Program-made: the position numbers and the translations under genes
Part shown: positions 45,143 through 54,417 of the stretch, piece after piece
How positions within the stretch are numbered: position 1 is the first letter of the stretch
Layout of the letters: each line of letters opens with the position of its first letter
Source of the DNA: Pirellulales bacterium
GTDB taxonomy: Bacteria > Planctomycetota > Planctomycetia > Pirellulales > JADZDJ01
NCBI GenBank assembly: GCA_035656635.1
Contig: DASRSD010000146.1
Coordinates: forward strand, 1 to 60,347
Direction of reading: 5' to 3'
DNA length: 60,347 nucleotides
The notes under the pieces: generated by a model
Database searches by the model: none
The model's input: only the letters and a program-made list of their open reading frames with translations
What the model was told of the DNA's origin: nothing

Positions 45143-46423
45143 TCATTCTTCCTCGTCGTGCTGCTGGCGGCGCATTTGCTTGCGGAGGCGCTTACGCTCC
45201 GCCTTAGAAAGCTTGCCATTCCCGCCGCCGTGAGAGCCACCGTCGTCATCGTCGCCTTCTTCATCGTCGAAGCGATTTTGTCCGGAGCGGCGGTTGGAAG
45301 AGCGATGACTGTCGCGCTCCTCATCGTCATCCTCCGACGTGCTGTAACTTTTTGACGGGGCATAATTCGAGGTCGAAGCGGAATTCGAACCGGTGGACGA
45401 AGAAGCGCTCGAGCGCTGCACCATGGCGGCCAGCGGCGGTGAAGGAGATTTGTGGGCGGCATCAATGCGGCTAGCTTTTAATCGCTCGGCTGCAGTTGCG
45501 GATTTTTCTTCGGCGGCCGGCGACGCTTTCGGTTTCTTCGGCGCCTTTTCACGCTTCGGCTTGCGCTGGCGCACGCTCAGCAAGCCTTCCGCATCCAAAA
45601 GTACATGTCGGGCGTACAGCGCAATGGTGAAAAACAGAGTGACTTGCCCCACCAACCGGCCGCCAATGGCCATGAGGGGGGCGCTTAATTGCTGCGACTG
45701 GCCCAAGTGAAGCCAGCCGTAATCGGTGGCCAGCGCCGCGGCCCAGAGGGAAAACACCAAGGTGAAGCCCAACGTCGCCAGCCGGCTTTCGCGCACTTCC
45801 AAGAGCAGCCGCAAGGCGAGAATGCCCACGATGCCGCCCCAAATGCCGATCCACCAAATGGCGCTGCCGGCCAGCATCGACCAGCCGGTCGCCCGTGCCA
45901 TCGCCAGGGCAAATGGCGTATGCAAGTTGGCCGTGGCGTCGATGCTCATCACCAACCAGGCGATCGCACACCACAGCCATAAGCGGTAGCGGCCGCGATA
46001 ATCGTCCAGCTTGTGGCGACGGATGGAATAAATTAGCACGCTGCCGGCGGCGGAAAATCCAAACAACAGCGACGAGAGCCAACCGGCCAAGCTGCTGCCG
46101 CTGGCCGCATCGAATAATTGCGCGAGCCCCAGCGCGGTGGCGCCTTCCGCATTTTGCTCGCCGCCGAATTTGATATAGCCAAACAGCAATCCGCCGACCG
46201 CAGCCAACGCGGCCACAAAACTTAGCGCCAATTTTGCCCAGTGGCGCGGAATAAAATCGGTCGTGTGCCGGTGGTTCTCTCGACGAGCGGCCGCCGTGTA
46301 GCGCTCTCCCCTGGCGGCCGGCTTCGACGAAGCGGCAGCCGGCGGGGCGATCGATTCGCCCGCTGATTCCTCCGCCAAGTTACGGCGGCGGCGGTCATCT
46401 CGGCTACTTCCGAAAAGCGACAT
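45143..46423 (-). CDS. Multi-pass membrane protein with charged C-terminal tail
   Basis: 426 residues. The cytoplasmic N-terminus (1-60) is Arg/Ala-rich; about six membrane segments follow between residues 63 and 285 (for example LALSFVAALAAVGGLLFGYI and IWWIGIWGGIVGILALRLLL). The last 140 residues are disordered, with Lys/Ala runs, Ser-rich repeats, an acidic block DDEEGDDDDGG and a basic end (KAERKRLRKQMRRQ). I recognise no enzyme family; it resembles planctomycete-specific membrane proteins. Confidence 0.75.
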   Translation of the reverse strand: MSLFGSSRDDRRRRNLAEESAGESIAPPAAASSKPAARGERYTAAARRENHRHTTDFIPRHWAKLALSFVAALAAVGGLLFGYIKFGGEQNAEGATALGLAQLFDAASGSSLAGWLSSLLFGFSAAGSVLIYSIRRHKLDDYRGRYRLWLWCAIAWLVMSIDATANLHTPFALAMARATGWSMLAGSAIWWIGIWGGIVGILALRLLLEVRESRLATLGFTLVFSLWAAALATDYGWLHLGQSQQLSAPLMAIGGRLVGQVTLFFTIALYARHVLLDAEGLLSVRQRKPKREKAPKKPKASPAAEEKSATAAERLKASRIDAAHKSPSPPLAAMVQRSSASSSTGSNSASTSNYAPSKSYSTSEDDDEERDSHRSSNRRSGQNRFDDEEGDDDDGGSHGGGNGKLSKAERKRLRKQMRRQQHDEEE

Positions 46424-46711
46424 CCTTGTCGACGTTTTGGGGGCAGGATTCTGGGGCGGGAACTGGGCAGGAATCAGGAATTTTGCAGCGCAACCATGCG
46501 GATCCTGATCGGTGATGGGAAGTCTATCGATTATTCCGCTGGGCGCGCGGTGCTAGCAATTGCACAAGACGCCTGGGCCTACTCCCAACGTCGGCATTTG
46601 CGGCCGCACGACTGCACTAGCAGAAAACGGCCCGCAAGGTTTGACTTTGCGGCGGTGAAGATTGCCTGTTGTCAGCGTACATCGGGCTGGGGACAGCCCG
46701 GCTCGGATCAA
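46424..46711. other. Intergenic region with one short hairpin
   Basis: CGGGCTG (46683-46689) and CAGCCCG (46694-46700) form a hairpin just downstream of the gene ending at 46712; no T-run follows. No gene seen. Confidence 0.35.
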
Positions 46712-47239
46712 TCATCTTGCGTCGGAAGGCTTGGCCATCTGCCGCAGTTGCTCGGAAATTTGGGCCAGGCTGATATTAATGCGGTTCAGCGTGGTGCGGC
46801 GGGAAGCAAAAACCAGCCACACGGTACACAAGGCGGCTAACAGCAAGCAGATTAGCGCACCATCGATGTACGGTAGCGCGTGATGAAAGAAACTCGTTCC
46901 GTCGTCCCCCAAATTGTTAAATAGCTTGTCTACCGATTGTTTCGACGAATCGGCGCCGCTTGAATGCGAGTCGATTGCCGCATCCTGGATCGCTTTGGCC
47001 GTCAGATATTTGTGCGCGTCGGAAAGCCGGATCCCCATCACAAATTCGTTCAGGCCGTAGACTAATAATCCCATCCCCGCAGCGCCCGCGATCCAAAGCA
47101 GCAGACAGAAACCGGCTAGCCAGTGTGTTCGCTGCTGATCGCGCCGCACAATTTCGGCAGCGATGTCGTGAGCACTGGGCGCCGAAAGCGGCGAGGCAAA
47201 TTGATTCTGAAAAGCCGTATTGAAATCACCGAACGTCAT
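46712..47239 (-). CDS. Two-segment membrane protein, possible ECF partner
   Basis: 175 residues from the ATG at 47239, which overlaps the end of the ECF sigma gene by 14 bases. Membrane segments lie near residues 43-65 (LAGFCLLLWIAGAAGMGLLV) and 123-145 (IDGALICLLLAALCTVWLVF), with a soluble loop between. There is no zinc-finger motif, so it is not a standard anti-sigma factor, but coupling to the sigma gene suggests a role in its control. Confidence 0.7.
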   Translation of the reverse strand: MTFGDFNTAFQNQFASPLSAPSAHDIAAEIVRRDQQRTHWLAGFCLLLWIAGAAGMGLLVYGLNEFVMGIRLSDAHKYLTAKAIQDAAIDSHSSGADSSKQSVDKLFNNLGDDGTSFFHHALPYIDGALICLLLAALCTVWLVFASRRTTLNRINISLAQISEQLRQMAKPSDAR

Positions 47240-47786
47240 GGGTTTTCTCCAAAATAGCGCGTAAGCCACGCTTGGCGTGATGCAACCGCGATTTCACGGT
47301 TCCCACTTGGCAACCGACCACGGCGGCAATATCGTCGTAACTCATATCTTCAATGAACCGCAGCAGCAGCACTTCACGATGTTCCGGGCCAAGTTGGTCG
47401 AGGGCTGCATGCACGGCCTGCGCGTCTTCGGCGGTGAATTCCTCGACGGAATTTTGTTCTTCGGCAACGTTTAAATCCTGTGCGTCGAGCGATTGGACCG
47501 CCGGAGCGCGACGGCGGAAACGCCGATAGGCGCGGTTGCGGGCAATCCGATAAAACCACGGCAAAAACGCGTCGGGGTTGACCAGCTTGGGCAGATCGCG
47601 AAACACATCCAGCCACACCTCCTGCGCCACATCGTCCACGGCTTCCTGGCCGGCCACCAGCTTGAACAGAAAGCCGCGCAGTCGCGATTGGCAGGCGGCC
47701 ACCAATTCCTCGAAGGCGGTGGCGTCGCCAATTTGGCAGCGCACGACCAAGACTTTCCAATAGAAGGAATCTAGTCGGTCAGCCAT
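47226..47786 (-). CDS. ECF RNA polymerase sigma factor
   Basis: 186 residues. Region 2: CQSRLRGFLFKLVAG, VDDVAQEVWLDVFRDL and PWFYRIARNRAYR. Region 4: LGPEHREVLLLRFIEDMSYD and VGCQVGTVKSRLHHAKRGL. Between them is an acidic linker. It overlaps the downstream membrane-protein gene. Confidence 0.92.
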   Translation of the reverse strand: MADRLDSFYWKVLVVRCQIGDATAFEELVAACQSRLRGFLFKLVAGQEAVDDVAQEVWLDVFRDLPKLVNPDAFLPWFYRIARNRAYRRFRRRAPAVQSLDAQDLNVAEEQNSVEEFTAEDAQAVHAALDQLGPEHREVLLLRFIEDMSYDDIAAVVGCQVGTVKSRLHHAKRGLRAILEKTHDVR

Positions 47787-47978
47787 TGGCGTGGGCCACG
47801 GGACGTGTAAATCGCGTCATGCAAGATAAGGTGCGCGCCGAGCGAAAAAGTTCAATGTTGGGGATAAAAATGGGGAATGGCGAGTGGGAAATGGGGAATG
47901 GGGAATAGCGCTAGCGAAGAACGATGAGCTGCTTCAGGCACAAGACACCAGACCACCAGGCTACCAGACACAAGACTC

Positions 47979-48554
47979 CTAACTGTGCATTCGCGGCAGC
48001 GGATCGCCGGCGGCGATAATTTCCGCTTCGGCGGCAGCCAGTTCGTCTAATCGCCGATCAACGACTTCGTACTTGGCGAACCGCTTGGCCAGGCGAACAT
48101 ACGTGCTGTGATGCCGGGCTTCGCTCTCGAACAGGCTGCCATAAAATGCCGCCAGCTCCGGGTCGGAAACGTGCTGCCGCAACAGATCGAATCGTTCGCA
48201 ACTGCGGGCTTCAATCAAGCCCGCTACCAGCAGCCGATCGACCGCCTTGCCTGGCTCCAACTTACGCACTAAATCGTTCAATTTTCGGCCATAAGCCGGT
48301 GGCGATAAGCGGCGAAAACGAATGCCACGGCGCTGGAGTAGATCGAGCACCTCGCGGAAGTGATCCAGCTCTTCGTTCACAATGTCGGCCAGTTCGCGGC
48401 ATAGATCCACCCGATCGACATAGGCGAAAATCAAGTTCATCGCCGTGCCGGCCGCTTTTTTCTCGCAATGGGCATGGTCGACAAGGATTTCGTCCAGGTG
48501 GGCATCGACCTGCGAAAGCCAGCGCTGCGAGGTTTCGGAAGAAAGACTGAGCAT
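47979..48554 (-). CDS. miaE: tRNA 2-methylthio-N6-isopentenyladenosine hydroxylase
   Basis: Diiron monooxygenase that hydroxylates ms2i6A37 of tRNA. 191 residues from the ATG at 48554. Ferritin-like metal ligands are in DHAHCEKKAAGTAMNLIF, NEELDHFREVL, EARSCERFDLL and ESEARHHSTY, the family set of Glu and His residues. It is divergent from the rhamnogalacturonan lyase gene. Confidence 0.93.
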   Translation of the reverse strand: MLSLSSETSQRWLSQVDAHLDEILVDHAHCEKKAAGTAMNLIFAYVDRVDLCRELADIVNEELDHFREVLDLLQRRGIRFRRLSPPAYGRKLNDLVRKLEPGKAVDRLLVAGLIEARSCERFDLLRQHVSDPELAAFYGSLFESEARHHSTYVRLAKRFAKYEVVDRRLDELAAAEAEIIAAGDPLPRMHS

Positions 48555-48640
48555 AAGTGGCGGCACAAATAGCCGTTTGTGGGGTTCAATAGCTGCCCGG
48601 CTAGCCGGGCCACGTGGGAGATTTTGGGCCTAACTGAGTG

Positions 48641-48676
48641 TATATTGTTTTCTATTCGCGGGCATCGTTCAATATA
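48641..48676. promoter_or_regulatory. Inverted repeat between divergent miaE and lyase genes
   Basis: TATATTG (48641-48647) and CAATATA (48670-48676) flank a 22-base centre in an AT-rich patch. It could be an operator or part of overlapping promoters for either gene. Confidence 0.35.
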
Positions 48677-48755
48677 TAGTCTGAGCTGCATATATGGTCT
48701 GGCTGCCAAGTTGGCCACTTGCTTATGGCCGGGCTGCTGAATGGGGGATGATTTC

Positions 48756-50996
48756 ATGCTGTTGAAAACGACAGTCCCGTTGTTGGCATTTTTGTCGCTG
48801 GTCGGTGTGGCATGCGCGGCAACTTCTTCCGATTCAGTCACACCCCCGTCAAATTCCGCTACTGCAAAGCCGGTTACGCTGACCGATCAAGGCCAATCGT
48901 ACGTGCTGAGCAATGGCTATTGCTCGGCCGTGATATCCAAGCACTCCGGCGATCTGACCTCGCTCAAATATAAAGATTACGAGTTGATGGGTTACGACTC
49001 GGGCCACCATGCCGGCTATTGGGAACAGGCGCCGGCCAGTCCCGTGGCCACGGTCACAATTGATCCGGCCACCAACCACGGCGAGCGGGCCGAAATTTCC
49101 ATCAAGGGAACTGCCACCGGCGGCGTCGGCGGCGGCACGGCCAATGTGCAAATGGAAGTGCGCTACACGATGGGGCAAAACGACAGCGGCTTGTATACCT
49201 ACGCCATTTTCAGCCATGACGCCAAGGCGCCGGCCGGCTCGATTGGCGAATCGCGCTACGGCGTGAAGCTGCCCAACATGTTCGATTGGCTTTCGATCGA
49301 CGACAAGCGCAACCGGCTTATGCCCACCGCCGCCGATTGGTCGGCCGGCACGCAACTGAACATGAAGGAAGTTCGCCGCCTGACCACGGGCACGTACAAA
49401 GGAGAAGCGGAGCACAAATACGATTACTCCGCCTATCAATTCAAAATTCCCGCGTTCGGTTGGTCGAGCACGAAAAACCACATTGGGTTGTACTTCATTA
49501 ACCCCTCGGTCGAGTTTCTTTCCGGCGGCGCCACCAAGTACGAGCTGACTGGCCATCTAGATGCTAATCCAGGCGGCGCTCCCACGCTGTTGGATTATTG
49601 GCGCGGCACGCATTACGGCGGCAGCAATTGCCGCATTCCGGCCGGCGAAGAATGGAGCAAAGTGGTGGGCCCGATCATGATTTATTTGAACTCCCAAGAC
49701 ACGCCGCAAGAAATGTTTGATGACGCGCGGTCGCAGGCCAAGCTGGAAGCCCAAGCATGGCCCTACGATTGGGTGCAAGGAGTCGATTATCCGCACCGCG
49801 ACCAGCGTGGATCCGTCAGTGGGCAAATCGTGCTGAACGATCCGCAAGCTGCTTCCAAAAAATTGCCGAATTTGCTGGTCGGCCTGGCGTTTCCCGACCA
49901 AAAGCCCATAGCCTCCGCGTCGACAAGTAGCGCAGCCCCGCCCAGCGCGCCGGCGAGCGCCACACCCAGTGGAAATACTCCCGAGGGTTCGCCCAGCAGT
50001 GGCGGCAGTCAAAGCGATGGCGGAAGCGGCGGAAATGGCGGAAGCGGCAATGTTGGCGGCGGAAATGGCCGTGGAGGCAATGGCGGCGGTGGTGGCTTTG
50101 GCGGCAGTGCAAATGGTAACAGCGGCAATGTTGGCGGCGGAAATGGCGGCGGTGGCGGCAATGGCGGCGGGGGCGGGGGCGGTGGTTTTGGTCGCGGCTT
50201 TGGTCGTGGGCCGATTGTCAACGATTGGCAAAACGACGCCAAGCATTACGAATTTTGGGTCCAGGGAGATGAAAATGGACACTTCACCATTCCCAATGTT
50301 CGCCCCGGCACGTATCAGTTGCACGCCATCGCCGACGGAGTGCTGGGCGAGTTTTCGCAGCAGCCCATCGAAGTGAAGGCCGGCGACAAACTCGATTTGG
50401 GCAAGCTCCAGTGGCAGCCGGTGCGCTACGGCAAGCAGTTGTGGGAAATTGGCATTCCCAATCGGCAAGGCTCGGAGTTCTTCAAAGGGGACGATTATTT
50501 CCACTGGGGTTGGTACGTGGAGTACGCCAAGCTGTTCCCCAACGATGTGCACTACGATGTGGGTACGTCTGACTACCACAAAGATTGGTTCTTCGAACAG
50601 GTGCCGCACGACACCAGCGACAATGACGCCACTGCCAGTGGCCGCGGCCGGGCTACGCCCTGGACGATTACCTTCAAATTGCCTCACGAGCTGCGCGGCA
50701 AGGCTACGCTGCGCTTGGCCATTTGCGGAGCCGGCGCCCGAACCATTGACGTGACGATGAACGATAAAGCGGCCGGCACCGTCAATGCGCCGTTTTATAA
50801 CGCCACGATCAACCGCGACGGCATTGGCGGCTACTGGTCGGAGCGCGATTTAACGTTTGATGCCGGGCTGATGCGCGCCGGCAAAAACACGCTGGTGCTG
50901 ACCATTCCCCCCGGCGGGCTCACCAGCGGAATTATTTACGATTACCTGCGGCTGGAATTGGCCGAAGATTCCACCGTCGCAGAAAAGCCGCAGTAG
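48756..50996 (+). CDS. Rhamnogalacturonan endolyase-like (PL4 family), secreted, with Gly-rich insert
   Basis: 746 residues from ATG 48756 (MLLKTTVPLLAFLSL, signal peptide to about residue 23). The domain order is that of PL4 lyases: an N-terminal beta-sandwich catalytic domain (about 40-360), a FnIII-like domain (about 365-545) and a C-terminal carbohydrate-binding sandwich (about 550-735; WTITFKLPHELRGKATLRLA). It should cut rhamnogalacturonan, a pectin backbone, by beta-elimination. Odd: about 95 residues of Ser/Pro then Gly/Asn-rich sequence (about 388-485) split the FnIII-like domain between GLAFPDQ and WQNDAKHYEFWVQ. Confidence 0.88.
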   Translation: MLLKTTVPLLAFLSLVGVACAATSSDSVTPPSNSATAKPVTLTDQGQSYVLSNGYCSAVISKHSGDLTSLKYKDYELMGYDSGHHAGYWEQAPASPVATVTIDPATNHGERAEISIKGTATGGVGGGTANVQMEVRYTMGQNDSGLYTYAIFSHDAKAPAGSIGESRYGVKLPNMFDWLSIDDKRNRLMPTAADWSAGTQLNMKEVRRLTTGTYKGEAEHKYDYSAYQFKIPAFGWSSTKNHIGLYFINPSVEFLSGGATKYELTGHLDANPGGAPTLLDYWRGTHYGGSNCRIPAGEEWSKVVGPIMIYLNSQDTPQEMFDDARSQAKLEAQAWPYDWVQGVDYPHRDQRGSVSGQIVLNDPQAASKKLPNLLVGLAFPDQKPIASASTSSAAPPSAPASATPSGNTPEGSPSSGGSQSDGGSGGNGGSGNVGGGNGRGGNGGGGGFGGSANGNSGNVGGGNGGGGGNGGGGGGGGFGRGFGRGPIVNDWQNDAKHYEFWVQGDENGHFTIPNVRPGTYQLHAIADGVLGEFSQQPIEVKAGDKLDLGKLQWQPVRYGKQLWEIGIPNRQGSEFFKGDDYFHWGWYVEYAKLFPNDVHYDVGTSDYHKDWFFEQVPHDTSDNDATASGRGRATPWTITFKLPHELRGKATLRLAICGAGARTIDVTMNDKAAGTVNAPFYNATINRDGIGGYWSERDLTFDAGLMRAGKNTLVLTIPPGGLTSGIIYDYLRLELAEDSTVAEKPQ

Positions 50997-51047
50997 CGGA
51001 CGAATTGAACCGTTGCTTCAATAGGCGGCGAATCCCTTCGCCGCAAA

Positions 51048-51086
51048 GATGGACCCAAGGGGTGCGCGTCGAGAGAAGGGTCCATC
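51048..51086. terminator. Hairpin between convergent lyase and S53 peptidase genes
   Basis: GATGGACCC (51048-51056) pairs perfectly with GGGTCCATC (51078-51086). A smaller stem, CGGCGA/TCGCCG, lies at 51026-51043. It could be a bidirectional terminator, although no T-run follows. Confidence 0.4.
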
Positions 51087-51152
51087 CTCTAAGTCGGCAT
51101 GAGGGACACCGACGCTGCCGCTTCAATTTCGGCTCAATTTTTCCCGTGCCAA

Positions 51153-52772
51153 TCAACTATCGAGCGTCGCAAAATGGGCATCGACTAAATCGCTGGAGAG
51201 CGAAACGCCCAGGCCGGCATCGACCGACGCCGCCACGGAGCAAGCGGTGCCATCTCCACCGGTTTGATCGAGGCTGATCGGCTGCAGTCCGGAATCGCTG
51301 TCGCTGGCCAAATTGTTGGTGTTTGACGATTGACTCAACGTCTGCGGCGCGCTGGCGGCGCCGTTATCGTCAGCTATGAAGAACGAATCGATGGCAGCAA
51401 TTGCGGCATTGCCTTGCCCGGAGCCGATTGCATCGCCAGAACCCTCAGTCGTGGCTGCAGACCCGCTCGCAGCCGCCACTTGCCCGCCAGCTGGCACATC
51501 GAACCCGAAGAAGAAGCCGCCGAAACCAAAGCCGCTGAAGCCGCCAAAACCGCCGAAGCCAAATCCACGATGGCCGGTGGTTGTCACCGGGGAAGCCACG
51601 GTGAACTTCGTGGAGCCGCCGTAAGCAACCAAATCGCGAATCACGCTGCTGGCAATGGGCGAGCCCAATCCAGACGCCAAATCGTACCCAGTGCCGGCCG
51701 AGAAGCCATTGGAGCCGGAAGTGATGTCGTGGAAATCGCTCTTGGAAAGGGTGTACAGCACATCTTGCACATTGGCCAGCGAGCCTTTGCCGGCTGCCGC
51801 ACGGCCTTGATCGGCAATGGCTACCAGCGCGGCCCATTGCGGCGCGCCGGCGCTGGTGCCGCCGAATTCTGCCCAGCCACCACTGCCGTAGCTGTCGTAC
51901 ACCGCCACACCGCTGTTGGGATTGGCATCGTACGAAACATCTGGCGTTCCGCGATCGGTAATTCCCAGCCCGGTTTGATAACTGGGCAATCCTTCGTAAC
52001 GACTGGCGCCGCCGCCGCCGTCGGACCAGACGCTTTCGCTGGAATACGTGTTCGTCGAGGTCAGCCGCAACGTCGATCCGCCCACGCTAATGACATCGGG
52101 CGAAGATGACGGATATTCCGCCCCGCCTCCTTCATCGCCGGCGGCCACGGTAAACGATACGCCTTTTCCTGTGGGGGCAGTAAAGTGAACATCTTCCGAG
52201 GCTTCGCCGTTGTACTCGCTGCCGCCCCAACTGTTCGACACCACCACCACGCCGGAAGCGTTGCGGGCGTAATCTTCCGCTTTGTCCAAATCGGTTGTAT
52301 TGGCCGAGCTGGCTTCCACCAGCAAAATGTTCGCGCCCGGCGCAATGGCGTGGGCCCACTCCACGTCGAGTGCTATTTCGCTGGCCCAGCCGCGATTGTT
52401 CGAGGGCAGGCTGGCGCCGCCGCTTTCGTTGACGACTTTAAAGCTCGCGGGCGCCGACAAGCCAAATTGACTGTCAAACGTGGCCAAGTCGGCGGCAATG
52501 TTCGGATCGTTGTAGGCATCGACAATGGCAATGGTCTCTCCTGCTCCGGTGCCGGCCACCGTGGTGCTGCCGCTGGTGAAGGTGATGCCGTTGAAGGAAT
52601 AGGCCGCTTTGATTTGCGCCGGCGTGAAGCCGCGGATGCTCGACGTAGTGGCATCGGGCACCACAATTAAATTGGGCGTGACCAGGTCGCTGGAGGTCGA
52701 TGCACTTAGCACTTGGCGCACTTCCAGCATTTCGATTTTCAACTTGCGTCCAAACCGGAGCGACGATTTCAT
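51153..52772 (-). CDS. S53 (sedolisin-like) peptidase, surface type
   Basis: 539 residues from the ATG at 52772 (AGGA upstream; TTG 52796 less likely). The N-terminus has KIEMLEVRQVLSAS, a variant of the planctomycete LEPR-XLL export motif. The peptidase part shows GWASEIALDVEWAHAIAPGA (catalytic Glu/Asp region), VVVVSNSWGGSE (oxyanion Asp region is less clear) and EFGGTSAGAPQWAAL (Ser in GTSAGAP). There is no long pro-domain. The C-terminus holds a Gly/Phe-rich stretch and an acidic, disordered tail. It is an extracellular serine-carboxyl peptidase by family. Confidence 0.85.
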   Translation of the reverse strand: MKSSLRFGRKLKIEMLEVRQVLSASTSSDLVTPNLIVVPDATTSSIRGFTPAQIKAAYSFNGITFTSGSTTVAGTGAGETIAIVDAYNDPNIAADLATFDSQFGLSAPASFKVVNESGGASLPSNNRGWASEIALDVEWAHAIAPGANILLVEASSANTTDLDKAEDYARNASGVVVVSNSWGGSEYNGEASEDVHFTAPTGKGVSFTVAAGDEGGGAEYPSSSPDVISVGGSTLRLTSTNTYSSESVWSDGGGGASRYEGLPSYQTGLGITDRGTPDVSYDANPNSGVAVYDSYGSGGWAEFGGTSAGAPQWAALVAIADQGRAAAGKGSLANVQDVLYTLSKSDFHDITSGSNGFSAGTGYDLASGLGSPIASSVIRDLVAYGGSTKFTVASPVTTTGHRGFGFGGFGGFSGFGFGGFFFGFDVPAGGQVAAASGSAATTEGSGDAIGSGQGNAAIAAIDSFFIADDNGAASAPQTLSQSSNTNNLASDSDSGLQPISLDQTGGDGTACSVAASVDAGLGVSLSSDLVDAHFATLDS

Positions 52773-52879
52773 AGGGGTCCTATGGTTGTGCTTCAAAAGG
52801 TGAAGGCGGACGGTTTACGGGAACCATCCGCCATGGGAATTTCAAAATTGGGATCCAACTCTCTTAACGAAAATTCAAT

Positions 52880-53947
52880 TTACCTTCTTCGCGCCAAAAT
52901 TCTACTGACAAACGCCAGCGAGCTGCTGGTTGTGCTGGAAGGCGCGCTAAATGTGCCGTTGATTGTTGTACTGGTGGTTGTGCTGGTAATTGTAATGTTG
53001 GTCGGTGAAGTAATACCGGAGGGCAACTGGCCCACGTTCGACGTTTTGGGATTGGACGACAAAATCAATTTCCCATTCCCATTGGCGTCGGTGGTGATTG
53101 AGCCGACCGAGGTTCCGTCGATGGAGACAGCGAACGTCGTGCTGACATCGACGCCGGTTAAATGCACGCGCAAAATTTCATCCGACGTGCCATCGGAATG
53201 GGTAATGGTTGTAAATATCGCTTTGCCGTCGGTGGCACTAGTGCTGGAATCGGTAAGCGTGGTTGTTAGCCGGCTAACGGTTGCGTCGTGGCCTGAGCAG
53301 CCGCCATGGTCGCCATCGCCGCCGAAGCCGCTGCCTTCACCAATTAAACCGGTGGAGGTGGCGAACGTTCCGTTCAATGGATCAACGGTGGTATCGGTCG
53401 AAGCGAGGTTAATTGCCGCTCCTGCCGCCAGGGTGAAACCGGCGGGAAGTGTGCCGGTGGTGGTATCGCCGCCACACTTGGAGCTCGAATTTGCTGCGAC
53501 CGCAGAGCTTGTCGTCGTACCGGTCGATGACGAAGTGTTTAAGACCAAGCGGCCATCCCCGTCGGCATCGGTGTTAAGCGTTCCCACATCGTCGCCGCCG
53601 ATTGTCACGGCATAGCTGGCGCTGGCTGCCGCGCCGACGACAGAAATGATCAGCGTTTCCTTGGTGGTATCGCCGTTGGTGTCGGTTTCAAACGAGGCCG
53701 TGCCCACTATTTCGCCGGAGCTATTGGTAAGCGTGGCGGCCAGGAAGCTGGCAGTGGTGGCAGCAGCCGAGCCCCCCGTGACTTTCGTCGAAGTCGCCGC
53801 CACCGACGAGGTATGTGTATTCGCCACTAGCATATTATGAGCCAGTGATGAAAGCACGGAACTGGCCGAACTGGAGCCACATAGCAACGCCCGTGGTTCC
53901 AGGTTTTCGACGAGTAACGGGCGGCGAATATTTGATTTTCGCGTCAT
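52880..53947 (-). CDS. LEPR-XLL surface protein with duplicated beta domain
   Basis: 355 residues from the ATG at 53947 (GGGAG upstream). LLVENLEPRALLCG near residue 15 is a canonical LEPR-XLL motif. Two homologous domains follow, each with a TLT..S..(G)TA.F...T..DGT..E.L.(I/V)...G pattern, then V.I.G..VG...TDA.G.G.L.L, then LP.G(I/F)T....I......NGTF. Very Thr/Ser-rich, with no enzyme motif. Probably an extracellular structural protein. It lies between the S53 gene (same strand) and another surface-protein gene (divergent). Confidence 0.78.
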   Translation of the reverse strand: MTRKSNIRRPLLVENLEPRALLCGSSSASSVLSSLAHNMLVANTHTSSVAATSTKVTGGSAAATTASFLAATLTNSSGEIVGTASFETDTNGDTTKETLIISVVGAAASASYAVTIGGDDVGTLNTDADGDGRLVLNTSSSTGTTTSSAVAANSSSKCGGDTTTGTLPAGFTLAAGAAINLASTDTTVDPLNGTFATSTGLIGEGSGFGGDGDHGGCSGHDATVSRLTTTLTDSSTSATDGKAIFTTITHSDGTSDEILRVHLTGVDVSTTFAVSIDGTSVGSITTDANGNGKLILSSNPKTSNVGQLPSGITSPTNITITSTTTSTTINGTFSAPSSTTSSSLAFVSRILARRR

Positions 53948-54417
53948 TATCTTTTTGCTCCCAATCACCGCCCCTGGTTTTGAATTTGTGTTTGAGAATT
54001 TACGGCGGCTGCGCAAATCAACTTGAATCGTGCCGAATCCCAAACGGCTGGCGGGTTTAAGACCATTCAATGCGTTACGTTCGGTGCGGCAAAAAAGATC
54101 GGATAAATTGCACGGGTGTACAATAATTCCGCGTCGGGCAATGCATTGCGGCAGTCAATCTAGCCGTAAGGCGTGCTTGCATCTATCATTAGAAACGCAC
54201 CGAGCTCAAATTAGCGCGCGCTAAAAATTCGAAAAAATTATCCGCAACCGCCTGAGCCAGAATTGGCCCGATTTTGCCCACGAAATGATTGACTTTCAGG
54301 CAAGAAAACAAATACACTGGAAACAGTTAGGATGTGGAACTGCTGTGCGGAAGCCAATCCTGCCCTCTAGGCTTTATTCCGTTCATCCCGCCGCTTTTTC
54401 TTGTAAGGAATATTCTT
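53948..54417. other. Divergent intergenic region between two surface-protein genes
   Basis: 470 bases. Ribosome-binding sites are visible at each end (GGGAG at the left, AAGGA at the right). A TACAAT near 54118 may be a -10 element. No gene or strong secondary structure was recognised. Confidence 0.35.

Noticed and set aside
49557-50687. 376-residue minus-strand ORF inside the lyase gene
   Set aside because: The Ala/Thr-rich middle is simply the complement of the Gly-rich repeat; the + strand frame has full domain homology.
52713-53615. 300-residue plus-strand ORF opposite the LEPR-XLL gene
   Set aside because: The Val/Pro/Ser-rich sequence is a by-product of the Thr/Ser/Gly codons on the minus strand; no domain, and it overlaps two gene starts.
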